From assembly GCA_021819725.1 (NCBI GenBank), contig JAKAQR010000050.1:1-15402 (forward strand): DNA of 15,402 bases, given 5' to 3'. The translations under genes were made by a program, and so were the position numbers. Positions 7,419 to 14,316 of the stretch are shown here, one piece after another. This stretch comes from Actinomycetes bacterium. GTDB taxonomy: Bacteria > Actinomycetota > Acidimicrobiia > Acidimicrobiales > Acidimicrobiaceae. The notes beneath the pieces are model-generated. The model saw only the letters and a program-made list of their open reading frames with translations, was not told the DNA's origin and searched no databases. Each line of letters opens with the position of its first letter. The first letter of the stretch is position 1.

Positions 7419-8849
7419 ATGACGCAAGTGCACCGATCGCAAGTCGTGGCTGATCTCGCGATTGTTGGAGCCGGCAGCGCTGCCTTCTCGGCAGCGATTC
7501 GGGCGAGTGGCCTCGGAGCGAAGGTCGTTCTCATCGAACAGGGAGTGATCGGGGGCACCTGTGTCAACGTCGGCTGCGTACCGTCAAAGGCACTGATCGT
7601 GGCGGCCGAGACACGCCACCGAGCAATGACGCAGCCGTTTCCCGGGATCTCGACACAGGCTGGTCCGGTTGTCATGGACGCGTTGGTCGCGGGGAAGCGA
7701 GCACTTGTCGATGATCTACGAACGGCGAAGTACGAAGATCTCGCACGAGCGTACGGCTTTACGATCCTCAACGGCCAGGCGCGGTTCGTTGCAGGGGGCG
7801 CCCTCGTGGTCTCCGGTGCTCCAGAGCGCGAGGTGGTTGCAACCAATATGGTGATCGCAACGGGAGCGACGCCGAAGATCCCACCGATCCCAGGTCTTGA
7901 CACCGTGGAATATCTCACCTCTGCCACGGCAATGGATCTCGCAGCGGTTCCTGAACGACTCTTGGTGTTAGGAGGAGGAGCGATTGGTCTAGAGTACGCG
8001 CAGCTCTTCGCCCATCTTGGGGCCGCAGTTACCCTTATCGAGGTGCGCGATCGAATCGTAGCCACCGAGGAGCCTGAGATATCGACTGCTCTGGTGCAGG
8101 TTCTGGCTGATCAAGGGGTCGAGGTGGTGACGGCTGCGACCATCGGGAAGGTTTCGCGCTTTCAAGGTTCGATCCGAGTTGAGATCAAAGAGGCGACGAT
8201 GGCTCGTCACTTTGAAGGGGATGCGCTGCTGGTGGCGACGGGTCGCGAGCCAAATACCGCCGGGCTTGGCCTGACACACGTGGGTGTGGAGGTTGGATCG
8301 GACGGTGAGGTGGTGGTCGACGAGTTCTTGCAAACCAGCAATCAAAGGATCTATGCCGCTGGTGACGTGACCGGGGCGCCCCAATTCGTCTATGTCGCAG
8401 GTCTACATGGCAGCATCGTTGCTGATAACGCGCTCACTGGCGCCAAACGCAGGGTCGACTACCGAACGCTGCCACGTGTGACCTTTACCACGCCGTCGAT
8501 CGCGTCAGTCGGTCTCACTCAAGAGCGCGCGACCGCAGCTGGCTATCGATGTGAATCCCGTACTCTTGACCTCGCAGTGGTGCCTCGTGCCATCGTGAAC
8601 CGAGACGAAGATGGAATCATCAAAATCGTGGCCGATGGTGACACTGGCAGGGTGCTCGGAATTCATCTGCTCGCCGACGGTGCCTCTGAGGTGATTCTCG
8701 CCGGTGTGTACGCACTCGAGGCGAACTTCAGCGTCGATCAGCTGGCCACCGTCTGGGCTCCGTATCTCACGATGTCGGAGGCGCTTCGTCTTGGGGGTAT
8801 GTCCTTTACTCAGGATATCGACTCACTTTCATGTTGCGCTTCGTCGTGA
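7419..8849 (+). CDS. merA: Mercuric reductase
   Basis: A cytosolic flavoprotein disulfide oxidoreductase that reduces Hg(II) to volatile Hg(0) with NADPH, 476 aa. The FAD-binding AIVGAGSAAFSAAI motif is at about residues 14-27. The redox pair Cys48/Cys53 lies in GGTCVNVGCVPSK. The NADPH-binding GGGAIGLEYAQLFAHLG follows in mid-protein, then the AAGDVTGAPQFVYVAG FAD motif. The C-terminal LSCCASS carries the Cys472-Cys473 pair that receives mercury and distinguishes MerA from lipoamide dehydrogenase, and Tyr449 in APYLTM matches a conserved MerA tyrosine. There is no N-terminal HMA (NmerA) domain, as in many short MerA proteins. The ATG at 7419 has GGGAGG six nt upstream, preferable to TTG 7362. 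It is divergent from merR and tail-to-tail with the histidine kinase. No mercury transport gene is present in the window. Confidence 0.95.
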   Translation: MTQVHRSQVVADLAIVGAGSAAFSAAIRASGLGAKVVLIEQGVIGGTCVNVGCVPSKALIVAAETRHRAMTQPFPGISTQAGPVVMDALVAGKRALVDDLRTAKYEDLARAYGFTILNGQARFVAGGALVVSGAPEREVVATNMVIATGATPKIPPIPGLDTVEYLTSATAMDLAAVPERLLVLGGGAIGLEYAQLFAHLGAAVTLIEVRDRIVATEEPEISTALVQVLADQGVEVVTAATIGKVSRFQGSIRVEIKEATMARHFEGDALLVATGREPNTAGLGLTHVGVEVGSDGEVVVDEFLQTSNQRIYAAGDVTGAPQFVYVAGLHGSIVADNALTGAKRRVDYRTLPRVTFTTPSIASVGLTQERATAAGYRCESRTLDLAVVPRAIVNRDEDGIIKIVADGDTGRVLGIHLLADGASEVILAGVYALEANFSVDQLATVWAPYLTMSEALRLGGMSFTQDIDSLSCCASS

Positions 8850-8902
8850 GTGGTGGAGAGGACTGGCTATCGTGAGACGTTGCCGCTGCGATCCCAAGTT
8901 GA

Positions 8903-10267
8903 TCATCTCGGTGTAGGCAGGGTCACCCCGATCGTAACCGAGCTTTGCCCCTTGGTTGTCGTGCTGTAGGCGTAGGCCGTTCCCCCAAGGCTGGTGATCG
9001 TCTCTCGGACGATAGCGAGTCCGAGCCCAGAACCGTCGATCGCTCGCGCCGCCGGCGTGCGGTAGAAGCGTTCGAAGATGCGTTCTCGATCGAGGTCGTC
9101 GATCGGGTCAGCCAGGTTTGTCACCTCGAAGTTTGTCGGTGTGAGTTCGACGGTTATGACCGAGTCGGGAGGCGAAAACTTGATGGCGTTGTCCAAGAGG
9201 TTTGCGACTACCTGCTCGATGGCTCGTGGTGAGGCATGAATAGGGACGCTGGCGGCGGTGATCGTGGCTGCGAACTGACGTTTGGATCGTGCCTGGAAGC
9301 GGGCAATGAGCGTTTCGACGACTGGACGCAGGTCGACCGTGGTTGCGTACTGGTTCTGCTGTTCGGCCAGCGCGAGGTCGACAAGCTCTGTGAGGAGGTT
9401 TGTGAGTTCGCGAGTCTCTGTGCCCAGATCTGCAAGAATCCGGCTGCGATCGTCGGCACCCAAAGAGTCATAACGCTGCAACAGGTCGATATTGGTGCGC
9501 AGCGAGGTGAGCGGGGTTCTCAGCTCGTGGGAGGCGTTCTGGATCAGTCGACGCTGCTGTGCCTGGGAGTCCTCCACGGCCCGTAGGGCACGCTGGAATG
9601 CACGCGCTAGCGTTCCGACCTCATCCTTTCGCTTGGCCTGAGGATTGAGATCTGGGTTTGAGACCGTCGGCAGAGTAGCGATAGTGGTGGCAAGACCGAG
9701 GATTGGCCGACTGAGCGCCACGGCGATGAGATAGCCAACTATCCCGGCAACGAACGCCGCACCGAGAACGAGAAGGACGAAACGAGTCCGCAGCGCTGCA
9801 AGCGAGTTGAGTACGTCGTTGATGTTGCGACCGATTTCGAGCGCGCGGTGACCATGGAGCGCGATGGTCAAGACGCGGTAGGTATTGGCACCGACTCGCT
9901 GTGTTCGTAGCCAGCGTGGTGACGCACCGCGCGCGACCGCCACGTCGTGGGGCGATGCCGCGAGGGTTGGACCACCAGTGATGGAGACGACAGCCCCATT
10001 TGATTCGACGATCTCGACGATCACCCGTGATAGCAGTCCCCCGGGATGCGCATGCAGCTTACCGATCGGGGTCGGGGTAGTTGGGGTTGCTTTGGCTGTC
10101 ACCAAAGCCCGTCGAGTACGTAGTGCTCGGGCGGTCGATCGCAGTGAGATGTCGACTGAGGTCATGAGCTGGTGAGAGGTGGTGGTATAGGCGAGCGTAG
10201 CGACCACGAGTCCAGTTGCGATGGCGAGTGCAGCAAGGACGATGGCCAGACGGGTTCGCAGACTCAT
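8903..10267 (-). CDS. Membrane sensor histidine kinase, MprB/BaeS-like
   Basis: The sensor of a two-component system, 454 aa. TM1 is at about residues 7-29, a loop of about 135 residues probably faces the outside, TM2 lies at about 162-184, and a HAMP linker follows. The phosphoacceptor is His247 in NASHELRTPLTSLR. The HATPase domain has the N box NLLDNAIKF (356-364), FERFYR, and the G2 box GSGLGLAIV (412-420). The G1 region reads VTNLADPIDDLD and lacks the usual D-x-G-x-G, a point worth noting although divergent G1 boxes occur in working kinases. The start ATG overlaps the stop of the response-regulator gene by 4 bp (10264-10267), so the two are translationally coupled. The extracellular signal is unknown. 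The divergent DUF5666 protein is a plausible target or partner, by position only. Confidence 0.9.
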   Translation of the reverse strand: MSLRTRLAIVLAALAIATGLVVATLAYTTTSHQLMTSVDISLRSTARALRTRRALVTAKATPTTPTPIGKLHAHPGGLLSRVIVEIVESNGAVVSITGGPTLAASPHDVAVARGASPRWLRTQRVGANTYRVLTIALHGHRALEIGRNINDVLNSLAALRTRFVLLVLGAAFVAGIVGYLIAVALSRPILGLATTIATLPTVSNPDLNPQAKRKDEVGTLARAFQRALRAVEDSQAQQRRLIQNASHELRTPLTSLRTNIDLLQRYDSLGADDRSRILADLGTETRELTNLLTELVDLALAEQQNQYATTVDLRPVVETLIARFQARSKRQFAATITAASVPIHASPRAIEQVVANLLDNAIKFSPPDSVITVELTPTNFEVTNLADPIDDLDRERIFERFYRTPAARAIDGSGLGLAIVRETITSLGGTAYAYSTTTKGQSSVTIGVTLPTPR

Positions 10268-10965
10268 GGATGCACCAGTGTGTAGCCGACGCCGCGGACG
10301 GTTCGCAGCAGTTTCGGCTCTCCGGGAAGTTCCAGCTTTTTGCGCAGATAGCCAATGTAGACTGCGAGGTTCTTGGACTCTGAGCTCAAGTCGTACCCCC
10401 AGATGCGCTCGTAGATCACGCGATGAGTGAGGACGGTGCCCGCGTTGAGCGCCAAGAGCTGCAGCAGATCGAACTCGGTTTTGGTCAGCTCGAGCTCACG
10501 GTCTCCTCGAAGTACGCGACGACCGCGTTCGTCAATTCTCAGATCTCCTATTACCAACCACTGATTCGCGTTCGCGTGCACCGAACGTCTCAACAGGGCG
10601 CGCACACGAGCGAAGAGTTCGTCGAGTGAGAATGGTTTGGTGAGATAGTCGTCAGCACCAGCGTCAAGGCCGAGGACCCGGTCGTTGACCTCGGTCCGGG
10701 CCGTCAACAACAGAATAGGCGTCGGGTTGTTGGCGTTTCGTAGGCGTCGGCACACGCTGAGCCCGTCGAGTACCGGCATCATGACGTCGAGGATGATGAG
10801 CTGGAACTGCCCCTTGGCGATGGCGGCTAATGCTTCATTGCCGTCGCTGGCCGTGACCACCTGGTAACCCTCCAGCTCTAGAGCGAGCCGAGTCGAGTCA
10901 CGGGTTGCGCGGTCGTCCTCGGCCACCAGAATAGTGACCGGCTGACCGGCGATCGTAGGCGTCAT
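10264..10965 (-). CDS. OmpR/PhoB-family response regulator, MprA-like
   Basis: A DNA-binding output regulator of 233 aa paired with the overlapping kinase. The receiver domain has acidic residues 16-18 (EDD), phosphoacceptor Asp60 in ILDVMMP, Thr88 in LLLTAR and Lys110 in LTKPF. The C-terminal winged helix (about 135-230) contains LTKTEFDLLQLLA, VLTHRVIYERIWG, VYIGYLRKKLE and VRGVGYTL, typical of OmpR/PhoB. The ATG at 10965 is chosen because the upstream TTG-initiated extension (to 11013) looks non-coding and because TACTAT lies six nt before it, fitting a leaderless start. Two tandem 11-bp repeats about 75 bp upstream resemble a binding site for this class of regulator, suggesting autoregulation and control of the divergent gene. 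Confidence 0.92.
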   Translation of the reverse strand: MTPTIAGQPVTILVAEDDRATRDSTRLALELEGYQVVTASDGNEALAAIAKGQFQLIILDVMMPVLDGLSVCRRLRNANNPTPILLLTARTEVNDRVLGLDAGADDYLTKPFSLDELFARVRALLRRSVHANANQWLVIGDLRIDERGRRVLRGDRELELTKTEFDLLQLLALNAGTVLTHRVIYERIWGYDLSSESKNLAVYIGYLRKKLELPGEPKLLRTVRGVGYTLVHP

Positions 10966-10971
10966 CACGAG

Positions 10972-10977
10972 ATAGTA
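10972..10977 (-). promoter_or_regulatory. Candidate -10 element for a leaderless response-regulator transcript
   Basis: TACTAT on the minus strand ends 6 nt before the ATG at 10965, placing a transcript start at or next to the start codon. No Shine-Dalgarno is present and no convincing -35 is seen. Leaderless mRNAs are common in Actinobacteria. The assignment is inference from spacing only. Confidence 0.35.
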
Positions 10978-11038
10978 GTCCGGAATATCAGCATGGCGAG
11001 AACGAAGATGCAAAGCACACTGAAACGCTAACGGAGAT

Positions 11039-11060
11039 CTTACTGAATTCTTACTGAATT
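11039..11060. promoter_or_regulatory. Tandem 11-bp repeats, probable OmpR/PhoB-type box
   Basis: CTTACTGAATT occurs twice with no gap (11039-11049 and 11050-11060), and a looser copy (7 of 11 matches) lies immediately before at 11028-11038. OmpR/PhoB-family dimers bind head-to-tail direct repeats with an 11-bp period, one helical turn. The repeats sit between the divergent response-regulator gene and the DUF5666 gene, so one site could serve both promoters. Confidence 0.65.
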
Positions 11061-11143
11061 GCTACGCGTTTCTTGCCTTGGTCAACCAGACTGTAGCGAG
11101 AAAGGTCGGGATATTCAATGTCTCGACGGCTGCGCTGTTCGCA

Positions 11144-11188
11144 AGAAGGCACAGCAAAAGAAGGCACTGCGAAAGGAGACACCAGATG
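11144..11188 (+). repeat. Three 15-nt tandem repeats ending at a start codon
   Basis: The units are 11144-11158, 11159-11173 and 11174-11188. The first two are AGAAGGCACAGCAAA and AGAAGGCACTGCGAA, differing at 2 of 15 positions. The third is degenerate and includes the Shine-Dalgarno and the ATG at 11186. Read in the frame of the gene they encode RRHSK, RRHCE and RRHQM, so they may be leader RNA or an N-terminal extension if a TTG at 11078 is used. Confidence 0.6.
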
Positions 11189-12100
11189 AAGAGATCTGTT
11201 CGTGTGCACAAGAAGGCCATCATTCGGGTTGCGGTAGGGATGGGTGCAATCTGCTTGGTTGGAGCCGGAGTCGTTGCGGTGGGCGGCCATGACAACACCA
11301 CTGGTCAAGTCGCTGCCACGCTTCCTTCCTCGGTCACTACTGGTCATCGTGTCAGGCCCAATAAGTATCGTCACCATCGTCATCTTGTTGGAGGACAGGT
11401 TGTGGGTGTTACCGCACAGACCCTCACCATCCGCACGCCCGGGGGAGTTACTCAAACCTTTGACCTTACGAGTACTACCGCCTATCGCAGAGGCACCAGC
11501 GCGATTGGCGCCTCTACCTTAGCCGATGGAGACTACGTTCGTGTGAGGACGACAACGCCATCGACGAGCATCGCGGCTGCCGTGCGGGTGATGGTGCCGA
11601 CGGTAGTTGGGAGAGTCACGGGCGTCAGCGGCACTGCGGTCACCATTGCGAATCGGTTCGGTCTGGTGCGAACGCTCGACACAAGTAGCGCTACGAACTA
11701 TCGTGAAGCGGGATCATCGGTAGCCTCGAGTGCCCTTGGCGTAGGCGAGATCGTTACTGCGCGTGGTACGGTCACTGCCAGCGGAGCGGCTCTTGATGCC
11801 AGCTTGATCGTTATTCATCAAGAGCGATATGCGGGCGTCGTCACGTCGGTGGCCGGTAACAATATCAGCCTTCGACTTGCCCACGGACTGACGGCGACCA
11901 TTGATACCAACGCCTCAACGCACTATCGAGTAGGTAAGGCTGCGGGCTCCGAGTCATCAGTGACAGTAGGAGCCTTCATCGTTGCGCGAGGACAGGTGAG
12001 TGGAACCAATACGTTGGCCGCAACCACGATCCGCATTGGGCGTGCTCATCCTCGATCCAAGAGCGCTGGTACTGCATCGGTGCCCGCGGCAATCGCCTGA
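11186..12100 (+). CDS. Exported or membrane-anchored protein with three DUF5666-like modules
   Basis: A 304-aa protein outside the membrane, of unknown function. After a basic start (MKRSVRVHKKAIIR) comes one hydrophobic segment at about 11-34 (VGMGAICLVGAGVVAVGG), a signal peptide or N-terminal anchor without a lipobox Cys. A His/Arg-rich linker (YRHHRH, 61-66) follows. Then come three similar modules at about 68-136, 140-211 and 215-286. Each opens with G-x-V-x-x-V and continues with a strand, T-x-Y-R and V-x-x-G-x-x-V-x-x-R; this beta-rich pattern matches DUF5666. The ATG at 11186 has AAAGGAG 7 nt upstream, better than TTG 11078, which would add 36 residues. It is divergent from the two-component genes and shares their 11-bp repeats. 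The C-terminus is Ser/Ala-rich. A role in the cell envelope is inferred only. Confidence 0.82.
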   Translation: MKRSVRVHKKAIIRVAVGMGAICLVGAGVVAVGGHDNTTGQVAATLPSSVTTGHRVRPNKYRHHRHLVGGQVVGVTAQTLTIRTPGGVTQTFDLTSTTAYRRGTSAIGASTLADGDYVRVRTTTPSTSIAAAVRVMVPTVVGRVTGVSGTAVTIANRFGLVRTLDTSSATNYREAGSSVASSALGVGEIVTARGTVTASGAALDASLIVIHQERYAGVVTSVAGNNISLRLAHGLTATIDTNASTHYRVGKAAGSESSVTVGAFIVARGQVSGTNTLAATTIRIGRAHPRSKSAGTASVPAAIA

Positions 12101-12320
12101 TCTATCCCGCGACTTGAGGTCACCCGTCTCGTTGCGGGCAACGCGGAGGTTGTGCGAGTGTTTTGGTAGCGGAGCAATTACCAGTAAGCCATGGCTATTC
12201 GGCAACCACCCGGCGCCAACTGGCCGTCTTGGTGGCCAGGGAGCGGCGCCGATCTCGCTGACACCTTGCGCGATGTTGGCGCCGTCGACATGCTCGACAA
12301 TCGGATGTCGTCGGATCTAG
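12101..12320. other. Intergenic stretch, possible trace of a UvrA-like C-terminus
   Basis: No intact gene. On the minus strand, 12310-12190 reads IVEHVDGANIAQGVSEIG in one frame and PGHQDGQL in another. The spacing resembles the VEH...DLG...GG tail of UvrA-like ABC ATPases with a frameshift. This is a weak, pattern-based suggestion. Confidence 0.2.
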
Positions 12321-12478
12321 CGGCTCGTCGGCTTCTCTGCGAACGAGCCAAAGAAAACTCTCGGTCAAAGGGGCGCGTTGTTTGGAGGGTCCTGCTTGGC
12401 GCTGCCCTCAGAGAGTTCTCGTCGGCCCAACCACACCGCCACACCTGCCACCACCAAACCCAATAGGGCAGCGGTATC
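12321..12478. repeat. 158-bp direct repeat, copy 1 (MFS gene 3' end and terminator)
   Basis: This segment covers the last 37 codons of the MFS gene plus 44 bp downstream, including the hairpin at 12322-12349. A second copy in the same orientation lies at 13888-14045. By hand alignment they differ at 4 of 158 positions with no gaps. Confidence 0.92.
12322..12349 (-). terminator. Candidate terminator hairpin of the MFS gene
   Basis: GGCTCGT and ACGAGCC form a 7-bp stem 15 bp beyond the MFS stop codon, with two further inner C-G/G-C pairs possible across a bulge. There is no U-run on the MFS side, so it would be a non-canonical terminator. The same hairpin is kept in repeat copy 2 (13889-13916). 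Confidence 0.4.
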
Positions 12479-13678
12479 GTAGAAGTGGGCTACCCCTAAG
12501 AGACCGACGAAGATTCCGCCAACGAGAGCGCCAATCGTTTGACCAACCTCGGGTAGCATCGCCGCGACAGCGATACCTCGGGCTCTTTCAACGGGCGCCA
12601 GGCCGCCAATCACCTGCGTGAAGGTTAGGGATATCAACAGCGTGCTCCCGCCCGCTCCCATGATCTCATATATGGCATACGCGATGACGGCAAACCCGCC
12701 TGGCTTGACCACCGCCAGAGCGATCGTCGCTAGTGAGGCCAGAGCGGCGCCGATGAGCGCGCCTCTGTAATTACCCATCCGCGGTGCGATCCAGACGACA
12801 CAAACTCCAGCCAACACTCCGCCGACGGCTCCGAGACCCCCGATGACGGCGACGATCGCAGATGGAACGCCGGCACCTCTGATCATAAGTACTGTTAACT
12901 CGCTGAGGGCGAGCCCGTTTACTACCGTGAGGGCGAGCAATATACCCAAGAGAGGCCTACCACCGTTCACTCTGAAGGCGGCGCCAAAGGCCTTCATCGA
13001 CGGGATCTTTTGCACTGGTGGCGACGAATCCGCGGGCTTATGAGGAGCTATGCCTGACCTCGACGCACCTCGGACCAGGTGACAGCTGACTGCTCCGATG
13101 AGGAACGACGCTGAGTCGACTACTAGGGCAATCGGTGCGCTCACGATCGTGAGGATGGCCCCACCGAGGGTTGGACCGGCGACGCCAGCTATATTCGCCA
13201 TGCTGCCCAAGAGCCCACTCGCCTGGGGCAGTGACTCTTTGTCGACGAGGTCAACCACCATCGGTGCTGAATACGCACCAAAAACTCCACCCGCCAGTCC
13301 GTTGACGGCAATGATGATCCAAAACGCGGCGAGTGACAAGGCCCCGCAGATCCAGAACAGTGGAATCAGCCCAATAACCACGGCCGACACGATGTTGATC
13401 ACCAAGAGCACACGAATTCTAATGCGGGATCTCTCCGCGAACACGGCAGCCGCAGGTCGGGCTGCAGCGGTGCACCCCAACGATGTTGCCACGATCAGTC
13501 CCACCTCCTCGGACGGCGCGTGCAGGACAACTACGGCGATGATTGGGGCCAACGCAACCGTGAGCGTCGAACCGGTGTTCGACACTCCCTGGCCCACGAG
13601 CCACATCGCAAAGCGTCGGTTTCCTAGGATGGTCCAGCGACCGCCCTTGCGTTGTCGACCCAGATCACCCCCACCCAT
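12365..13678 (-). CDS. MFS exporter, EntS/MFS_3-like
   Basis: A 437-aa integral membrane protein with about 12 hydrophobic helices, likely a proton-driven drug or metabolite exporter. The N-terminus NRRFAMWLVGQGVSNTGS is typical of the MFS_3 subgroup that contains EntS and macrolide efflux proteins. VDLVDKESLPQASGLLGSM and the following GVAGPTLGGAIL resemble the conserved fourth- to fifth-helix region of that subgroup. A hydrophilic central loop lies at about 205-230. The substrate cannot be told. The ATG at 13678 directly follows the stop codon of a 20-codon leader ORF, and no good Shine-Dalgarno of its own is visible, so translation may be coupled. The last 37 codons are duplicated upstream at 13932-14045, which marks past recombination here. 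Confidence 0.9.
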   Translation of the reverse strand: MGGGDLGRQRKGGRWTILGNRRFAMWLVGQGVSNTGSTLTVALAPIIAVVVLHAPSEEVGLIVATSLGCTAAARPAAAVFAERSRIRIRVLLVINIVSAVVIGLIPLFWICGALSLAAFWIIIAVNGLAGGVFGAYSAPMVVDLVDKESLPQASGLLGSMANIAGVAGPTLGGAILTIVSAPIALVVDSASFLIGAVSCHLVRGASRSGIAPHKPADSSPPVQKIPSMKAFGAAFRVNGGRPLLGILLALTVVNGLALSELTVLMIRGAGVPSAIVAVIGGLGAVGGVLAGVCVVWIAPRMGNYRGALIGAALASLATIALAVVKPGGFAVIAYAIYEIMGAGGSTLLISLTFTQVIGGLAPVERARGIAVAAMLPEVGQTIGALVGGIFVGLLGVAHFYDTAALLGLVVAGVAVWLGRRELSEGSAKQDPPNNAPL

Positions 13679-13741
13679 CTAGCAGGTGATCTCTGCGTCA
13701 ACGTAAACTAATGAACGAACATCGGCCTGATCAGTTACCAC
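13679..13741 (-). CDS. Possible 20-codon leader ORF of the MFS gene
   Basis: A GTG start at 13741 is preceded by AAGGAGG with 5 nt between, the best Shine-Dalgarno in this part of the window. The frame runs 20 codons (begins VVTDQADVRS, ends DAEITC) to a TAG whose next three bases are the MFS ATG. The frame stays open upstream to 13918, so a longer protein is possible but has no ribosome binding site. The arrangement suggests a leader peptide that couples or regulates exporter translation. The peptide has no recognisable motif, and its function is inference. Confidence 0.45.
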   Translation of the reverse strand: MVTDQADVRSLVYVDAEITC

Positions 13742-13887
13742 GGTCTCCTCCTTGACGTTGAGGAATGCAGACAACAACTTGACACGTTGGCTTGAGCATA
13801 CTGCGGATGGAGGATAAGCCGGGGCCGTGATAGGTCTGGAGGAATGAGTTCGCGTTGCGGAGCCACCAATACCTGTGATGCCTCCGC

Positions 13888-14045
13888 CGGCTCGTCGGCT
13901 TCTCTGCGAACGAGCCAAAGAAAACTCCCGGTCAAAGGGGCGCGTTGTTTGGAGGGTCCTGCTTGGCGCTGCCCTCAGAGAGTTCTCGTCGGCCTAACCA
14001 CACCGCCACACCTGCCACTACCAAACCCAATAGGGCGGCGGTATC
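13888..14045. repeat. 158-bp direct repeat, copy 2
   Basis: Same orientation as copy 1 (12321-12478), starting 1,567 bp away. The four differences are one in the downstream region before the stop and three in the coding part, all silent. Its left edge coincides with the base of the terminator hairpin. Its right edge lies 13 bp from the stop of the truncated ogt-like gene. Confidence 0.92.
13932..14045 (-). pseudogene. Detached 3' fragment of an MFS exporter gene
   Basis: Encodes DTAALLGLVVAGVAVW, continuing to the same C-terminus (NNAPL and stop) as the intact exporter at 12365-13678. The 37 residues are identical between the copies, although three codons differ silently. The other 400 codons are missing. 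The open frame continues upstream through the ogt fragment region only by chance, in a different frame from ogt. It lacks its own start and is presumed non-functional. It was probably left by recombination between two related exporter genes or by duplication of one. Confidence 0.88.
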
Positions 14046-14058
14046 TGCTCGAGTGCAT

Positions 14059-14316
14059 TCAGACGTGTTGCTGGAAGTCCGTGCTAGCGGCATGTGTCGG
14101 GAGAGCGATGTCCTGAAGGTTGCCTGCGAAATTGGCATCAAGCTGTCGCGCAGCCTTGAGGAGGGTTGCCGAAATGTTCGTAGCAGTGTGGGACAACTCT
14201 GACGCCGCAAGAAAGTCGACGCCAACGAGATGATGACCCGCAGCGCCCAGTGCGATCGGACCGAGCGGCGAGTCGATGGTCAGTGCGCCATTGGGTATCG
14301 GAGAGCGGATCGACAT
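14059..14316 (-). pseudogene. ogt: Truncated methylated-DNA-protein cysteine methyltransferase
   Basis: An 85-residue N-terminal piece. MSIRSPIPNGALTIDSPLG continues through GVDF and LLKAARQLDANFAG to THAASTDFQQHV. This matches the N-terminal domain of Ogt/AGT repair proteins, in which IDSPLG, A-x-x-Q-L-x-x-Y/F-F-x-G and TDFQxxVW occur in this order. The family normally has 155-175 residues, and its catalytic Cys in PCHR lies about 35 residues beyond the point where this frame ends. The TGA falls where the family has the Trp of VW, and 13 bp further on the duplicated MFS end begins. The DNA-binding and active-site domain is therefore lost and the gene cannot repair O6-methylguanine. The upstream ATG at 14403 adds unlikely residues. 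The family call is from motif order. Confidence 0.78.

Noticed and set aside
7319..8065. 248-codon minus-strand open frame
   Set aside because: Shadow of merA on the opposite strand; its low-complexity Arg/Ser/Thr composition is typical of antisense frames in GC-rich genes.
12000..12466. Plus-strand open frames between the DUF5666 and MFS genes
   Set aside because: They overlap the real genes, have no ribosome binding site and give unrecognisable sequence.
12321..14045. Composite transposon or insertion sequence bounded by the 158-bp direct repeats
   Set aside because: The repeats are gene 3' ends, not IS ends; no transposase, terminal inverted repeats or target-site duplication is seen.
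13844..14116. 90-codon plus-strand frame across the repeat
   Set aside because: Runs antisense through the MFS fragment; its GGAGG is only 1 nt from the ATG and the product has no motif.
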